From NCBI GenBank assembly GCA_037957365.1, contig JARHVA010004227.1, positions 706,001 to 770,000 on the forward strand: DNA of 64,000 nucleotides, given 5' to 3'. A program made the translations under genes and the position numbers. The notes below the pieces were generated by a model that was not told where the DNA came from, did not search any database, and saw only the letters and a program-made list of their open reading frames with translations. Positions 47,595 to 58,960 of this stretch are shown piece by piece. Numbering within the stretch: position 1 is the stretch's first letter; each line of letters opens with the position of its first letter. This stretch comes from Torreya grandis. Taxonomy: Eukaryota > Streptophyta > Pinopsida > Cupressales > Taxaceae.

Positions 47595-48993
47595 TGTTTC
47601 TACCTCAATTTTGCTTTTCAGACTGTAAAGAAAGAAACTAGAAGAAAGTAAAGGACAAGGCTTGGAAGTACCTGGACATAAGATTGCGCACCGTAAATCC
47701 AGACGTTCGTGGGCACTCCTCTTTGGCTGTGGAGGAATGACACCTGCAAGAAAAAAAGAAAACTAGGACAAGAAAAACGTTAGACAGATAGGCAGTGGGT
47801 TGCCAAGCAAAGGCTTGTTCCCAGAAGTGTAAAAACTTCCTTAAGGGAGGTCAACCCACTGTTTTTATAAGATAAGTGACTGATAAAAGACAGAATGATA
47901 GAATACAGAAGTGACAAAAAGATTAAAAAAGAAAGAAGAAAACAAAATGATTACCTGAATGAAGGAGTATGGCTGAAGACAGTCGCCGAGGTCGGTAATG
48001 TCGCCGGCATCGGTTATCTGATCTGCCATCGTCGGCTATCCTGCCGACGTCGGTTGGGGGAGTGACCGGCGTCGGTCGGGGTTGTGGCCTGTAGTCGGGT
48101 TTGAGCAGGGTCTGGACTGAGTCTTGCTCTGTGGTCTGTCCGTGGACGGGTTTAAGTCTGATGGACGGGTCTGAGTCTGATGGACGGGTCTAGGGATGGT
48201 CTTAGGCAGAGATAAGGGGAGAGGAAGAGACAGGATTCACAGAGGAAGGGGCCTGAGAAGGCTTTTGCAGAGGAAGGGGCCTGAGAAGGCTTTGCAGCCT
48301 CTCAGGGGGAGGGACAAAGGAAGAGACACAGAGGACAATAGAAGATAGATTATTAAACTGAAGAAATGAAATAAAAACCAGACTAGCTTACCTGTAGCCT
48401 GCTGAAAGAAGAGAGAGGAAGATGTTGCTGGAGCCACAGAAGAGTTGCTGCAAGGAGGAGATACTGGTCCAGGGCCTGCTTCACCTGTTGCTGTTGCTGC
48501 ACGAGGTTAAGACGGAGGAGAGATGAGAGCCAAAGCACCGAGAGAAGTCGTTTGCGAGCTCAAGAGTCCAGGGGGTGCAACAGACGCAGAAGGGGATAAT
48601 GAAGGCTGCCGACGCCGGCAGTTTCGCCGACGTCGGCCAAAGGGTCGCCGACGTCGGCGGTCGTAGGATGGGCACAGAGGCTAAAAATAGCCTCTGCCCA
48701 TTCTTGCACGCCGCCGAGCGAGGGGTCATGGGCAGAACGGTCGCAAGGTTGCCAAAATGGACGAGGGGGGATATAATGGTGAGATTTGGGCTAATAAATG
48801 CTAGGGGAAGGTGGAGGGATTCAAGGGGGGATCTAAGGAGGCAAGGGTAGGGTGGAAAAGGGGGGCCTCAATTAATTAAAAGATGTTAATTTCTAATTAA
48901 TAAGACCTAGGTGGGTTAGGGACCAAGGAGGACTAGGAGGGAGAAAGGACCAAGGGGGAGAACCAAGGTGCAGACACGTTTGCGGTGTCTACA
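47595..48993 (-). repeat. Element E 5' LTR
   Basis: Same length as the 3' LTR and about 98.6% identical by manual count. It carries the TATA copy at 47862-47871 and palindrome clusters at 47986-48075 and 48609-48657. It would hold the active promoter. Confidence 0.95.
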
Positions 48994-48998
48994 ATGCT

Positions 48999-50072
48999 AT
49001 CAAGGAAATACATGATGGAATCTATGGGAAAGCTTTAATGGCCTAGTAGTCACTAAATGTATTATTTGTCTTGGCTACTATTAACCCACCCTCAATCAAT
49101 ATTGTTGTGATTACATCAAGAAGTGCATCAAATGTCAATAACATGCTATTTTACATCACACACCTACCCATGGCCTTTGAGTATCCAAAGACTATTGGCC
49201 AATCTCCCAATGGGGTCTTGATCTTATTGGAGAAATCAATCCTTATTCTTCATAATGACACCAATCCATCATTACCACCACTGAATATTTCAAAAAATGG
49301 GTAGAATCCATCCCCCTTATCTTAACCAAATTCAAAAAGATTATTGATTTCATCACTCACCACATCATCTACCGCTTCGATGTTCCCCATAAGATCATCA
49401 TTGGTAATGGAAAATCCTTTAAAAATAATAAAGTCCAATATCTTTACAATGTTTTTGGCATCAAATTAAGCTTTTCCTCACCTTGTCATCCACAAGCAAA
49501 TGAATAGGTAAAAGCCTCTAACAAAACTCTCATCAAAATGCTAACCAAATTAGTAAGTGCTTCAAGTTGGGATTGGCACTTGCACATCCCTTTCGCTTTA
49601 TGGGCATATCACACTAGAATTTGAAAATCTATGGGTGCTACCCTTTTCTTTCTCGTCTTTGGAATAGAGGCTATTTTGCCTCTCAAATTCTAGATTCCCT
49701 CTCTTCACATATATTTGCATGAGATCCTTTCTAAGAACAATTATCATCAATAATGTCTTGCACGACTTGAACTACTTGATGAATAATGCCTTGCAGCCCT
49801 TAATCATCTTTGTGTCTATCAAGAATGAATTAAGAATGTTTACAACAAACATCTAAAAGAATGAGATTTCAATATCAAAGACTTCATCCTTAAGGAAAAC
49901 TAACATGTAACTAATATGGAGAAAAGTAAAAATATCAACTTTACTTTTAATTCACTTGGACCATACAACATAATGCATAAGTATAGATCAGGAGCTTATC
50001 ATTTGTCTTATCTTGAAGGTATACTAGAACCTGAGCCTCTCAATGCTTTGCATCTGCATCCTTTCTATTACT
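48999..50072 (+). pseudogene. Element C pol: integrase, main part
   Basis: Resumes after the E target duplication with IKEIHDGIYGKAL. CIKCQ (zinc-domain CxxC) lies near 49115 and WGLDLIGEINP near 49215, keeping the first catalytic Asp. FDVPHKIIIGNGKSFKNN (about 49377-49430) has Gly in place of the second catalytic Asp. HPQANE..KASNKTLIKM carries a changed Glu region. IPFALWAYHTRI (about 49587) and the tail FNSLGPYNIMHKYRSGAYHL and LNALHLHPFYY (to about 50072) are typical of the Tat integrase C-terminal end. At least ten stops. Confidence 0.87.
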
Positions 50073-50673
50073 AAAACAAGGATCAAACTCACTCTTGTGT
50101 TTAACTTAAGTACATCCTTAGTTTATGAGATTTTCACCTTCCTCTACCTATCCCTATTTCTCTTGAGGACAATTTGATTACAACATGGAACCATGTGATT
50201 ATCTATCATAGTTGTAACCTAATCCTAAGCATGGATACCACAACTCTACCCATGGCATGGTTCTCATGGATACTTTTCATCTCTAATCAGATGGAATCTC
50301 ATGGTCAATTGCCTTTCAAACCACTTTCTCCCATCTATCATTAACCTTTTGTGTTATCTCCATAAAGGTAGACCTATAAACCCAAATAGACTTGTCCATT
50401 TATGAACCTAGCATTTAAAATCAAATTAGGATACCAAAATCTCACTTGGGTCCATATCTCTAACATTATAGACCGGTCCCTTGAAGAATGGTTTGCAAAC
50501 AACTTAATATTGCTTACAAGATAGACTTCTCCCTTAAAGGATAGCTTCAACATGAAAACAAATCCAAACTTAGACCACTCCCTTAAAGGATGGCTAAGAC
50601 AAATTTGTCAAATTAATTATTTGAAGCTTCCCACATTGATTAGCTTCACCCCTTATATCTAAAATAACAAAAT

Positions 50674-50697
50674 ATGAAAAAGGGTGGGGGGGGGGGG
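50674..50697 (+). other. Purine tract ending in 12 G
   Basis: AATATGAAAAAGGGTGGGGG continues to a run of 12 G (50686-50697). It could be the polypurine tract of element C expanded by slippage, but no LTR start (TG...) follows at once (next bases TCACTATATAAAAA), so it may be a chance G-run. Confidence 0.3.
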
Positions 50698-51849
50698 TCA
50701 CTATATAAAAATCAAAGTGATTTATCCCAAAAGGGCCATAATTGGCTCTTTCATATGGCATTAGTAGACTTCTCGCATCGATCAGTCTACACATTATATG
50801 AAGGCATAGACTTGTCTATTAGGTTTTTTTAGGTAACCTATAGAACTATAGAATGGGAAAACTAACCCAAATCAAGTTCCCATATTACCCATTTCCCATT
50901 AAATGGTCTACCTATCACCTACTCTTCCTTCTTCACCTCTCTAAAATACAAGGACTATGAGTTACTTGACACAAGGTGATCCTGATACCTTATTTTTCAA
51001 TCAAAGCATGATAATGCAAAGCATTTAAAAGGCATATTTTCATTAATCCAATCCAACTTCATTTTTATCAGATCCTTTCCTATGAACACATCATGCCTTT
51101 ATTACCTTCTCATTATTAGTTTAGGAAAACATGTGTCTCATTATTTTGTTATCTTTTTCCAATGTTTAATTTGTTACCTATACAAAATTTATGTGTCTTC
51201 ATCCCAATATCACATATCATATCCAAAATTTCAAAACATCATTTTCATCACAACACTAATCCATATACCTCACAACATTATGATCCATATCTCATCTATG
51301 CACCCAAACATCAAATGTATCATAAACCACATCATCAAAATAAACAATCAAAACCACCCTATCTATCATCATGAACAAACACATCATCCCTCATATATAC
51401 ACAAAACATCACCTAAGAATCTCAACATATCAAATTCAAACATATAATCACAAAACACATTTTAATTCCTTCATCCATAATCTATACCTATCAAAACATC
51501 ACATGCCTAAACTACACATCCACATATCACCTTATACAATAGCATGAGCATCTTACTATTTATTCATATCAAAGCATACACCATGCACATTCCTGAACAT
51601 TGAAACTAATGAACCCTAAATAAACCACATCCATACCCATATTCACACATCATATCCACAAATAACATAAACTAATAACCATATCCCTATGCCACCTTAT
51701 AACTATGAACTAATAACCATATCATATCTATAAACAATGTCATCATTATTTTTACTATCAACATCTATACATCAAATAGTCTATCTAAAACATAAATTCA
51801 CCATGATCATATATACGTAAAATCATCTATTTCATATCCATAATCACAT

Positions 51850-51888
51850 CATGAACCATATCATTCTATGACTAAACTCACATCTTTG

Positions 51889-51952
<64 letters not shown>

Positions 51953-51989
51953 TGAACCATATCATTCTATGACTAAACTCACATCTTTG

Positions 51990-52062
<73 letters not shown>
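51850..52062. repeat. Two (AT)n microsatellites in a 101-bp tandem duplication
   Basis: A 41-bp flank beginning CATGAACCATATCATTCTAT occurs at 51850 and again at 51951, each followed by an AT run (51892-51949 and 51993-52062). The arrangement is a duplication of flank plus microsatellite. Ile-Tyr repeat ORFs here are artefacts. Confidence 0.95.
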
Positions 52063-52064
<2 letters not shown>

Positions 52065-52579
52065 ATTAGATGAACAAAGCATAAACATTTATAAGTCACA
52101 TCACTCATAGCATAATCAAAATCAATCATCGCATATCTACAATCATACAAACATCAATCAAAACATATTAATCATGTCATCCATCATCATAATACATCAT
52201 ATATGTCACATGAAAAAAATGTGAACAACAACAATCAATCTACATATCCTCTCATGGGATAAAGTCCTCATATCATCATCATAATCATAATACATCAATA
52301 CATAATCAATACACATCATAAACATCTATAAACATTATAACATAATCATCATGTCATCAATATCATCAAATGTCAACATGTCATAAATATACACAAATGT
52401 CATAATCACCACATGATCATCATATACATCAATAAGGCAATACATGTCATAATCTATCCATGTCTCTCTCACTCATATACATCTCACATCATCGGCACAC
52501 ATGACAAAATCAAAATAATGTACATACAAGTCTAGCAAACTAAACAAGCCAATCCCTTGGGGCATCAAAACTGCTATCA

Positions 52580-54215
52580 TATGCACTACTACCATTGGCC
52601 CCATCTACACCTATACCTACACTAGTACCTAAACTACCATTTATTGGTGGTCCCCCTAATATCCCTACCTACCCCACTATCAAGGCCCACTATATTGGAG
52701 TAGCTATAGATGGACCCTCTACCAAACTACCCCTATACTCTCCTTTTCTCATCTCTAATAGCAATTGTGCTAGCACTATCACCTCATAATACCTTAGTTC
52801 CTCAATAGTGGCTAAGTACCATGTCCTTAAAACTATGTTTGGTGGTATTCTAGTTACATCTATGGCTACTTCTACCCTCTATCTCTTTGAATCTTTCTCT
52901 TATGTCACCAACCTAAGAGATATCCTCACTTGATCTCACTCTATAGTCAAGGTGGCAACCTAAACCTATAAGGTGATGACCTACCCCTATAAAATGGCCA
53001 CCTATCTTTATAACCCAGTAATATAGGCCTATGCTACTAACAGTGTCACTATTGCCTATCTATCCTATGTTGGTACCCCTACAATATCCACATCCATTAT
53101 TTTTTACCCCCTATCACCCCATCCAAAATTGGCTATGACATATCTAGCCTGGTACCATGTTGCATACCCATCTACAACACCAGTATCATTAATGATAGCT
53201 CTAGCTAGTAGCTCCTCATAGTCTAGTATGACATCCTATGGTTATGGCTCTAAGAGTGGGAACTTAGCATCCTCACTCCTATATCATGGGGAATCTAGTG
53301 GGATCCCCTACACTAATATAAACTATCTCCACACTCACTCAAATGGGATAAGCTCTATCTCGCCATCCCATCTCCCATAAACCTAGTGCCAACTCTATCA
53401 AGATAATGTGTGGTAGCTATTTCTTGGCCACCTAGGCTAACCTACATATGGCCTCCACAATATGTCACCTACCACCAAATCCTCTAAGGTATCCCAAAAC
53501 CACTCAATGTCTCAGCCACCACCACTAGCACCTATCAATGCATATTCACCTCTCCATGTAGTGAATCCAACTAGAAATGGATCTTGGCTAAATCCATCCC
53601 AAGGTACCCCCACTAGCCTCAAAACTGAAAGTGCTCATATTCCCTTTAATGGAACATGAACCCAACATTGATCCCATATCACCTACATGCTTTGAAGGCC
53701 CAGAGCTCCCTGTACATCTGCACTAATAACATTGGGGCCTATCCAAACATAGTCCTCCCTAGAAGCATCTCCACTAGCACCCCTAATAATAGGTATGGAA
53801 AGTGGCTATTGTTTAAATCTATAACTACAAAGTAAGACAATAACATTATCATCATGAGTAGGCACATATATGCAAGATCCCTCTGTTACAGGGGTCTATA
53901 ACTAAATCCACCTAAGTGAAACTGAGCATGTACCTAATCTACCTCATACATCAAATCCATATGATTTTCAATCTCCTCACTCTCTATATGGTAGATTGGC
54001 TCCCCATGAATAGGTAACTATGTGATGCACTAAATGTCCTCTAAAAGAATCATCATATCCACCATCAATAGTAAAAATGTGTTTGTGGCTAGGTCCCATC
54101 TCTCAATGAGGGCCACAATCATACTCTCATCTCATGGTAGGTGATGGTAATGAATCATTTCACCTAGTCTAGTCATCTCCATGTTCTCCACTCCTCCACA
54201 TTCATCATGTCACAA
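52580..54215 (-). pseudogene. Decayed plant mobile domain (PMD, aminotransferase-like) ORF, antisense in element C 3' region
   Basis: The - strand translation from about 54215 gives VENMEMTRLGEMIHYHHLP, a stop, then DESMIVALIERWDLATNTFL, a MILLEDI block and LPIHGEPI, within about 54210-54000. This is the start of the plant mobile domain (LP-D--LI-ALVERW...THTF...TLEDV..L.GLPI.G). Later blocks agree in order: GALGLQSM (about 53690), GGWDIEWFWDTLEDLVVGDI (about 53520-53460), IPLDSPXYRSEDAKFPLLEP (about 53310-53250), ARAIINDTG and GYATWYQARYVI (about 53210-53150). Many stops. PMD proteins (MAIN/MAIL family) and TE-borne copies are known in plants; antisense extra ORFs between integrase and 3' LTR are known in Tat elements. 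No function remains. Confidence 0.6.
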
Positions 54216-54740
54216 ACCTCAGTAAATATCTATGGGACCCAGTCCCTCATCTAAATTTGATCATGTATCTGCATAATAATCACATTATCAAGGCATTCTT
54301 AGTTCTCCACTTCTAACTATCACCCTACACCTACCTTTTTTGATGTATTATGACCCAACCTAATTACATATACCCTACTTACATCTATCATAACCTCTCA
54401 TAATAACCTATACCTCTCTTTGACCCCTACATGAACACTACTCACTTCTATTCGATAAAACCCTACCCACCATCCTTATCTAACCCTTTCAACCTAAACC
54501 AATGATTTTGGCTCAAAGCCTAATCACTTGTATTTTCTAACCTCTTCCCACTGACCCCTCCTCCTATCTCCATCTTTTGACATAAACCTTAAACAACTAT
54601 TAAACACTCTCACACCATAACACTTGTTTAAAAACTTCAACAACAATAATTTAACACATCTTAAAAACACTTTAAGTTTCAAACTTTTCAAAAATTTAAA
54701 TACCCCCCTCTTTTCTCATAACTTTCCTCCTATCCTTCAA

Positions 54741-54832
54741 CCATCGATGGTTCTTCAAACCATTGATATTCCCTTTTGGACCTTTTTTTCCCTTAAGCTC
54801 GATCATCAATGGTTGAGTTGAACCATTGATGG
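54741..54832. repeat. ATCGAT palindrome cluster 1
   Basis: Core decamers start at 54741 (CCATCGATGG, within the perfect 14-bp palindrome AACCATCGATGGTT at 54739-54752), 54760, 54803 and 54823. Spacing is 19, 43, 20. The later copies carry CG-to-TG or CG-to-CA changes. Confidence 0.8.
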
Positions 54833-55393
54833 TCATTGTGTGTGACTGCTAACATCATAACTCAAACCTTAAACCTATCTAAACATCTACCAATAATATC
54901 CAAAATCCATTACTAACCTACCAAACTTACCCTACAACCTATTAACAACCCTCATTACCCTTCCAATCCCAATTCCCCCCACTATTTTTCTCTAAATCAC
55001 CAAATTATATCCTATGACATCATTTTCACAAAACCCATTTAAAACCCTACCTGGTACTATAATCACACCCTACCCCTATTATATTCCCAATCAAAACACC
55101 TAATTCACCTATCTTATTTAAATTTAAAACTCCACCTACCTCATTCCATGATCATTAGCATGGTCAGAGCCCTTGTACTTCCACCCTATCATGTCCTCAT
55201 CCACCTTCCTTTAATCCATGCCTAGTCCACCCCACCCATACAATCCACCAATCAATCAATTCCACCTTAGCAAGATCACCCACAAAATGACAAAATGCAC
55301 AAACCACTCAAATTAAAACTTGTCAATAGTCAAATGGTAAATATGGTGTTATGTTTTTCTTTTGACCTTCTAGCTTTTAGGGTTTCTTCCTAA

Positions 55394-55455
55394 CTATCGA
55401 TAGTGAGGCTGACCATCAATAATTGACTATGGAGATAAACCCTAACCATTGATGG
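55394..55455. repeat. ATCGAT palindrome cluster 2
   Basis: CTATCGATAG at 55394, CCATCAATAA at 55413 and CCATTGATGG at 55446 (spacing 19 and 33). The first is again a perfect palindrome, in which both outer arms have changed together. Confidence 0.7.
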
Positions 55456-56336
55456 TTGAGGTCCCACCCCTTTTAACTTTTTAAAATAACCCCACCTTGA
55501 TGCTACCTTTTTTAGATATTACCTTATCTCCCCCAAACCAACCTCTTGACCTTTCAAAGCTTAACCTTCTTCAACTGACCTATTTGACCATGCCCACCTT
55601 GATGTTGGCCATTTTGACCTAAACATTCACATGTTTTGTGATGACCTTGCCTTGGTCATTTTGATCACATAGACCAACTTTGCCAAGTTGAACTTTTAAA
55701 CTTTGCACTAACTCATGCATGACTAAACCATTTATGTTATTTTACGAGAGCACTTCCTACCTTAGATACTTATGCACAATACTGACCCTATCTATATGAC
55801 TTCATGGGCATGACCTGATCAACTATGACCAATGTTGTGGACTGATTCCCATGTCATTTGTCTCCCTAGAACCTGACCTTATTTTTATCAATATTGGCAA
55901 ATTTAGTCTCTATGCAATCTTGATTATCATACTTAGTTTCATTTTATATGCATGTTTGTATTTCAAATACCCAACCCATTTTGTGTCACCAACCTTATGA
56001 CTCCTTATATACCATTTATCAAATCCTAACCCAATTTCATTTTCCATTCATTAGCTCTCGATTTGAAGGGGAACACTTCTTCCCATAGTTAGGGAAATCA
56101 GACCATGACCAATAATCCATTTATTTTTGTTTTATAGCTTGTTAATCCAAAGCTATATAAAAAAAAGGTCAAATATAAACACTCAAAAACTCCATAGTTT
56201 CAGATGTTGAAGCACCTAGAATCCCTACTTGACCTTAAAGCTAGTTGACCAACTAGTTAACTTATCCCACTTATTAAATTACTAATTTAACTTCTTAATT
56301 CACCCATTTTTAACTTATTTTCTTATATAACCTTGA

Positions 56337-56403
56337 CCATTGATGGTCAACCTAACCATCAACGGTTATCCTAAACATCAATGGTTAGCCTGAACATTGA
56401 TGA
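56337..56403. repeat. ATCGAT palindrome array 3, exact 19-bp period
   Basis: Four copies start at 56337, 56356, 56375 and 56394: CCATTGATGG, CCATCAACGG, ACATCAATGG, ACATTGATGA. Each is one to three transitions from CCATCGATGG. The array ends 175 bp upstream of the TATA box at 56579. Confidence 0.85.
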
Positions 56404-56578
56404 TCAAGTCTTCAAGCCTGCTTTAAAGCTTTAAAGCATTAGTAGTTTTACAAGATAAGCATGGCACATTTATCAACTTCCATTTTGTGATGTAAACTAG
56501 CTTTAAATTATCATAAATTATCAACTTTCTCCTCTACCCAATTAGTAACTTCTTACTGCACATTTAGTGACTTCATCC

Positions 56579-56587
56579 TATAAAAAG
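56579..56587 (+). promoter_or_regulatory. Candidate TATA box
   Basis: TATAAAAAG preceded by CATCC and followed by a GA-rich stretch. It is flanked by palindrome arrays 175-240 bp upstream and about 350 bp downstream. This layout matches the promoters of elements A and E. Confidence 0.4.
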
Positions 56588-56935
56588 AGAGAAGTAAGAA
56601 GCGAGAAGGATCAAAAAATCTAGCAATATGCATCCAAGCTAACTTACACACAGGTATCCAACATCCCTTTAGCAAATAAGCAACATCAACAAAGACTCAA
56701 ACCTCTGATAGAATCACTTTTGAAGTTCAAAGTATTATCACTCTGGCTAAATTACATCAGCCTTCCACCATCAAGTTACAGGTATATCATGCTTGTTTTC
56801 TTTCATTTATTTCATTTCTAACCTCCCTATCCTATCAAACCCATCAACATCTCATTTTCCATAACAAACTTTTGATTGCTCAATTTCCCAATCTACAAAT
56901 CCTCTTTTTGATCATTTATAGAATCACATAGGTAA

Positions 56936-57001
56936 CCATCGATGGTCACCTCAACAATCGATGGTTACCCAATTTTCAATGATTAGCCCAACCATTGATG
57001 G
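56936..57001. repeat. ATCGAT palindrome array 4
   Basis: Copies start at 56936 (CCATCGATGG), 56955 (CAATCGATGG), 56974 (degenerate) and 56992 (CCATTGATGG): spacing 19, 19, 18. It lies downstream of the TATA box. Confidence 0.82.
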
Positions 57002-58439
57002 TCACTATGACAAAACATAATAGCTTATTATTATTATTTTCACCCCTTGACCACAACCAAACCTTATTTTTTGTGTTCCTGCCTATTCAAAAAGACTTTT
57101 ATAATTTTTTGAACCTAATCCTAATTATCTTAGATTAAGTATTGACCTACTTTTTCTATATTTAAACATTTTGTTTAATAATCAATTTACTTCCATCTAT
57201 TGCATGCATTTACTTTCTAGTTATTGAATGCAAGTTTCCTTTATTTTCATTTATATCAACTTAATTATTACAAACAGTGGATTGATAGCCTCCTATTAAT
57301 TTCATGCTTCTTGGATCTACCTCACGCTATGTATTCCACTCAATCATCCATCTAACAACCCCCTTTTCTAGTGTCTTTCTTATCTACAGGTTATTCCCTC
57401 CAAGCTAAAGAGGAGTTCTCACCATCATCTAGATCATGCAAGTACTTTTACTGGTATTCTTCTACACACCCTATTACTAGTTTCATTACTTACTTACAAA
57501 TTAAGAAATGAGTGTAAATTAATCTAAAATAATCAAATCCTTGTTTATGAGCACCAATGAGCAATCCATCTCTAAGGCCTAGGTATTCTGCAATTGATTT
57601 TTCATTTTGAAATTCATCAAGGTGTATGATTGAATTTTTATGGTCCTAATCAATGAGTTCAAGATAGAAAAATCATAGGGAACAATGGGGTGTTAAGGTA
57701 AAAATGGCATTTGAATCAAATAAATCCAAGTCATCAAGCTCATTAAAATGGCTATAATGGGATGCTATGTCATTTCTAGGAGTCTCATTGCTAATCAATT
57801 CATAAGAATCACTATCAAAAGTCATGAGGCCACCCCCAAGTGGTATAAATCTAAAACCATGATTTAAATTAGGTACTTTAGATGATAAATGTTCTAGGAT
57901 TCCTTGCACTCATGGACCAAGGCCTTTTCTAATTTAATTAAAATTATCCATGATCTGATTAGGGATAGGATATTTTATATTCTGAAAGTAATCAGCAATG
58001 TCATCAAAATATAACCAATCTCCTTTAGTGAAAGCCTCTTAGTCCTATTTTGGTGAAGTAAAAGGTGAAAATACCATAGGTGGTATCTATTATTCTTTGT
58101 TATGTTGCCAAATCAAGTTAAGTATGTTAGGGCTTTTTAAAGGTTTGGGTTTACCAAATATTTTAGGAGACTTCAACAACTTAGCAACATGGAAGTCATC
58201 TTTAAGATGGTATGTGGAAATGCCCACATCTTCTATAACAACTTGCTTTGCAAGAGTCATGAGAAATGGATTGACTGAATTGGACACAAGGTCACTAGGG
58301 TTGATATAATTAGATGGTGGTGGATGTGAAACTATCTCCTTGTTGTTCTCTGTAATGAATTTGGAACCTAGATAATAGTTATAATTATAGAACTTAGCCT
58401 TCAAATGTTTACAAAATACTGATAAGGTTGTAGATTGAT

Positions 58440-58960
58440 GGGAATGGTAACCTCAATCCCATCATGGGGAAACTTAAGGCACTAGTGTAAGGTTGATGGA
58501 ATGGCCTGTACTCCATGGATCTAAGGATGACCAAGAATTATGTTATAAGGTAACTCAATATCCATAATATTTAACAATGTGTGATGGGAAACAAACCCAA
58601 TAATGATTAGTAAATAAATGCTATTGGAAGACTCCCTCTTAAATTTATCATAAACCTTTATGGTGATCATCTCTGGTTAGATGTCCTTCACAGTGTAGGC
58701 CAATCTTTGTACCAATTTGAGGGACACTATATTCAACTTCAAACCATTGTCTATAAGAAATTGCTTGATTTTATCATTTTCAATGATGACCTCAATATAT
58801 AATGGGTTATTATGGCTGGAAACAAGAGTGGGCATGTCTTTTTTATTAAATATGAGTTTTCAAAATGAAAAAACATGCCCCACTATTATTGGGAATTATT
58901 CAAGATTAATATCTTGGGGAACAGTTGATTCTTATAAAATTCTAATCAAAATAGTTCTAT
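58440..58960 (-). pseudogene. Element F pol: aspartic protease
   Basis: - strand PLYIEVIIENDKIKQFLIDN, continuing GLKLNIV (about 58790-58715), corresponds to the active-site strand (LIDGGAGLNI in related plant elements), here with DNG. Further on are LPYNIILGHP, a stop in place of Trp, IHGVQAIPSTLH and CLKFPHDGIEVTIP (about 58550-58440), the usual LG-PW-H...PS-LH block. Decayed but clearly a gypsy protease. Confidence 0.8.

Larger units (their letters stand above)
39005..48993 (-). mobile_element. Element E: young non-autonomous gag-only LTR retrotransposon (TR-GAG type)
   Basis: 9989 bp. LTRs at 39005-40403 and 47595-48993 are both 1399 bp, start TGTTTC and end CTACA on the + strand, and are flanked by the TSD ATGCT (39000-39004 and 48994-48998). 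By manual comparison they differ at about 20 sites, all transitions, with no indel. The 7.2-kb interior holds a primer site, a 1.1-kb leader, one intact gag ORF and 2.2 kb of non-coding sequence; no protease, RT, RNase H or integrase. It must borrow pol from a relative. Its gag is homologous to that of element C, so a Tat-type helper is likely. CpG content is clearly higher than in the surrounding decayed DNA. Confidence 0.95.
1..50072 (+). mobile_element. Element C: autonomous Tat-lineage Ty3/gypsy retrotransposon, broken by three insertions
   Basis: This is the backbone of the window. Fragments at 1-2174, 28349-31895, 37379-39004 and 48994-50072 read through in one direction as gag, protease, RT, RNase H, a second RNase H, then integrase. 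The coding sense resumes exactly at each insertion junction once the TSDs are removed. A second RNase H between RNase H and integrase is a hallmark of the Tat lineage. The 5' LTR lies left of the window because position 1 is already about 100 codons into gag. The 3' LTR was not proven; 54.7-57.4 kb is a candidate. All reading frames have many stops, so the copy is dead. Confidence 0.85.
50073..52579. other. Element C 3' region: no recognisable gene
   Basis: 2.5 kb of AT-rich and C-rich sequence after integrase. It contains a purine tract with 12 G (50674-50697), His/Ile/Asn-coding low-complexity sequence around 51082-51447 built from CAT/ATC-rich DNA, and the AT microsatellites at 51850-52062. 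I see no conserved protein in it. Confidence 0.5.
54216..57672. other. Non-coding region with palindrome arrays; candidate element C 3' LTR
   Basis: 3.4 kb without a supported ORF, rich in C and T on the + strand. It holds clusters of the AACCATCGATGGTT palindrome at 54741-54832, 55394-55455, 56337-56403 and 56936-57001 and a TATA box at 56579-56587. Because element C lies to the left and the decayed element F (protease but no RT) begins to the right, this may be the 3' LTR of C ending somewhere at 57.0-57.67 kb. The partner LTR is outside the window, so this is not proven. Confidence 0.4.

Noticed and set aside
51082..51447. 121-codon ORF rich in His, Ile and Asn
   Set aside because: Low-complexity CAT/ATC/ACA-rich DNA without stops by composition; no domain.
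51861..52150. ORFs of alternating Ile-Tyr
   Set aside because: Translation of (AT)n microsatellites.
54741..57001. CRISPR-like array
   Set aside because: Repeats are 10-14-bp palindromes with 5-9-bp spacers in plant TE DNA; no repeat/spacer structure of CRISPR type and no cas genes.
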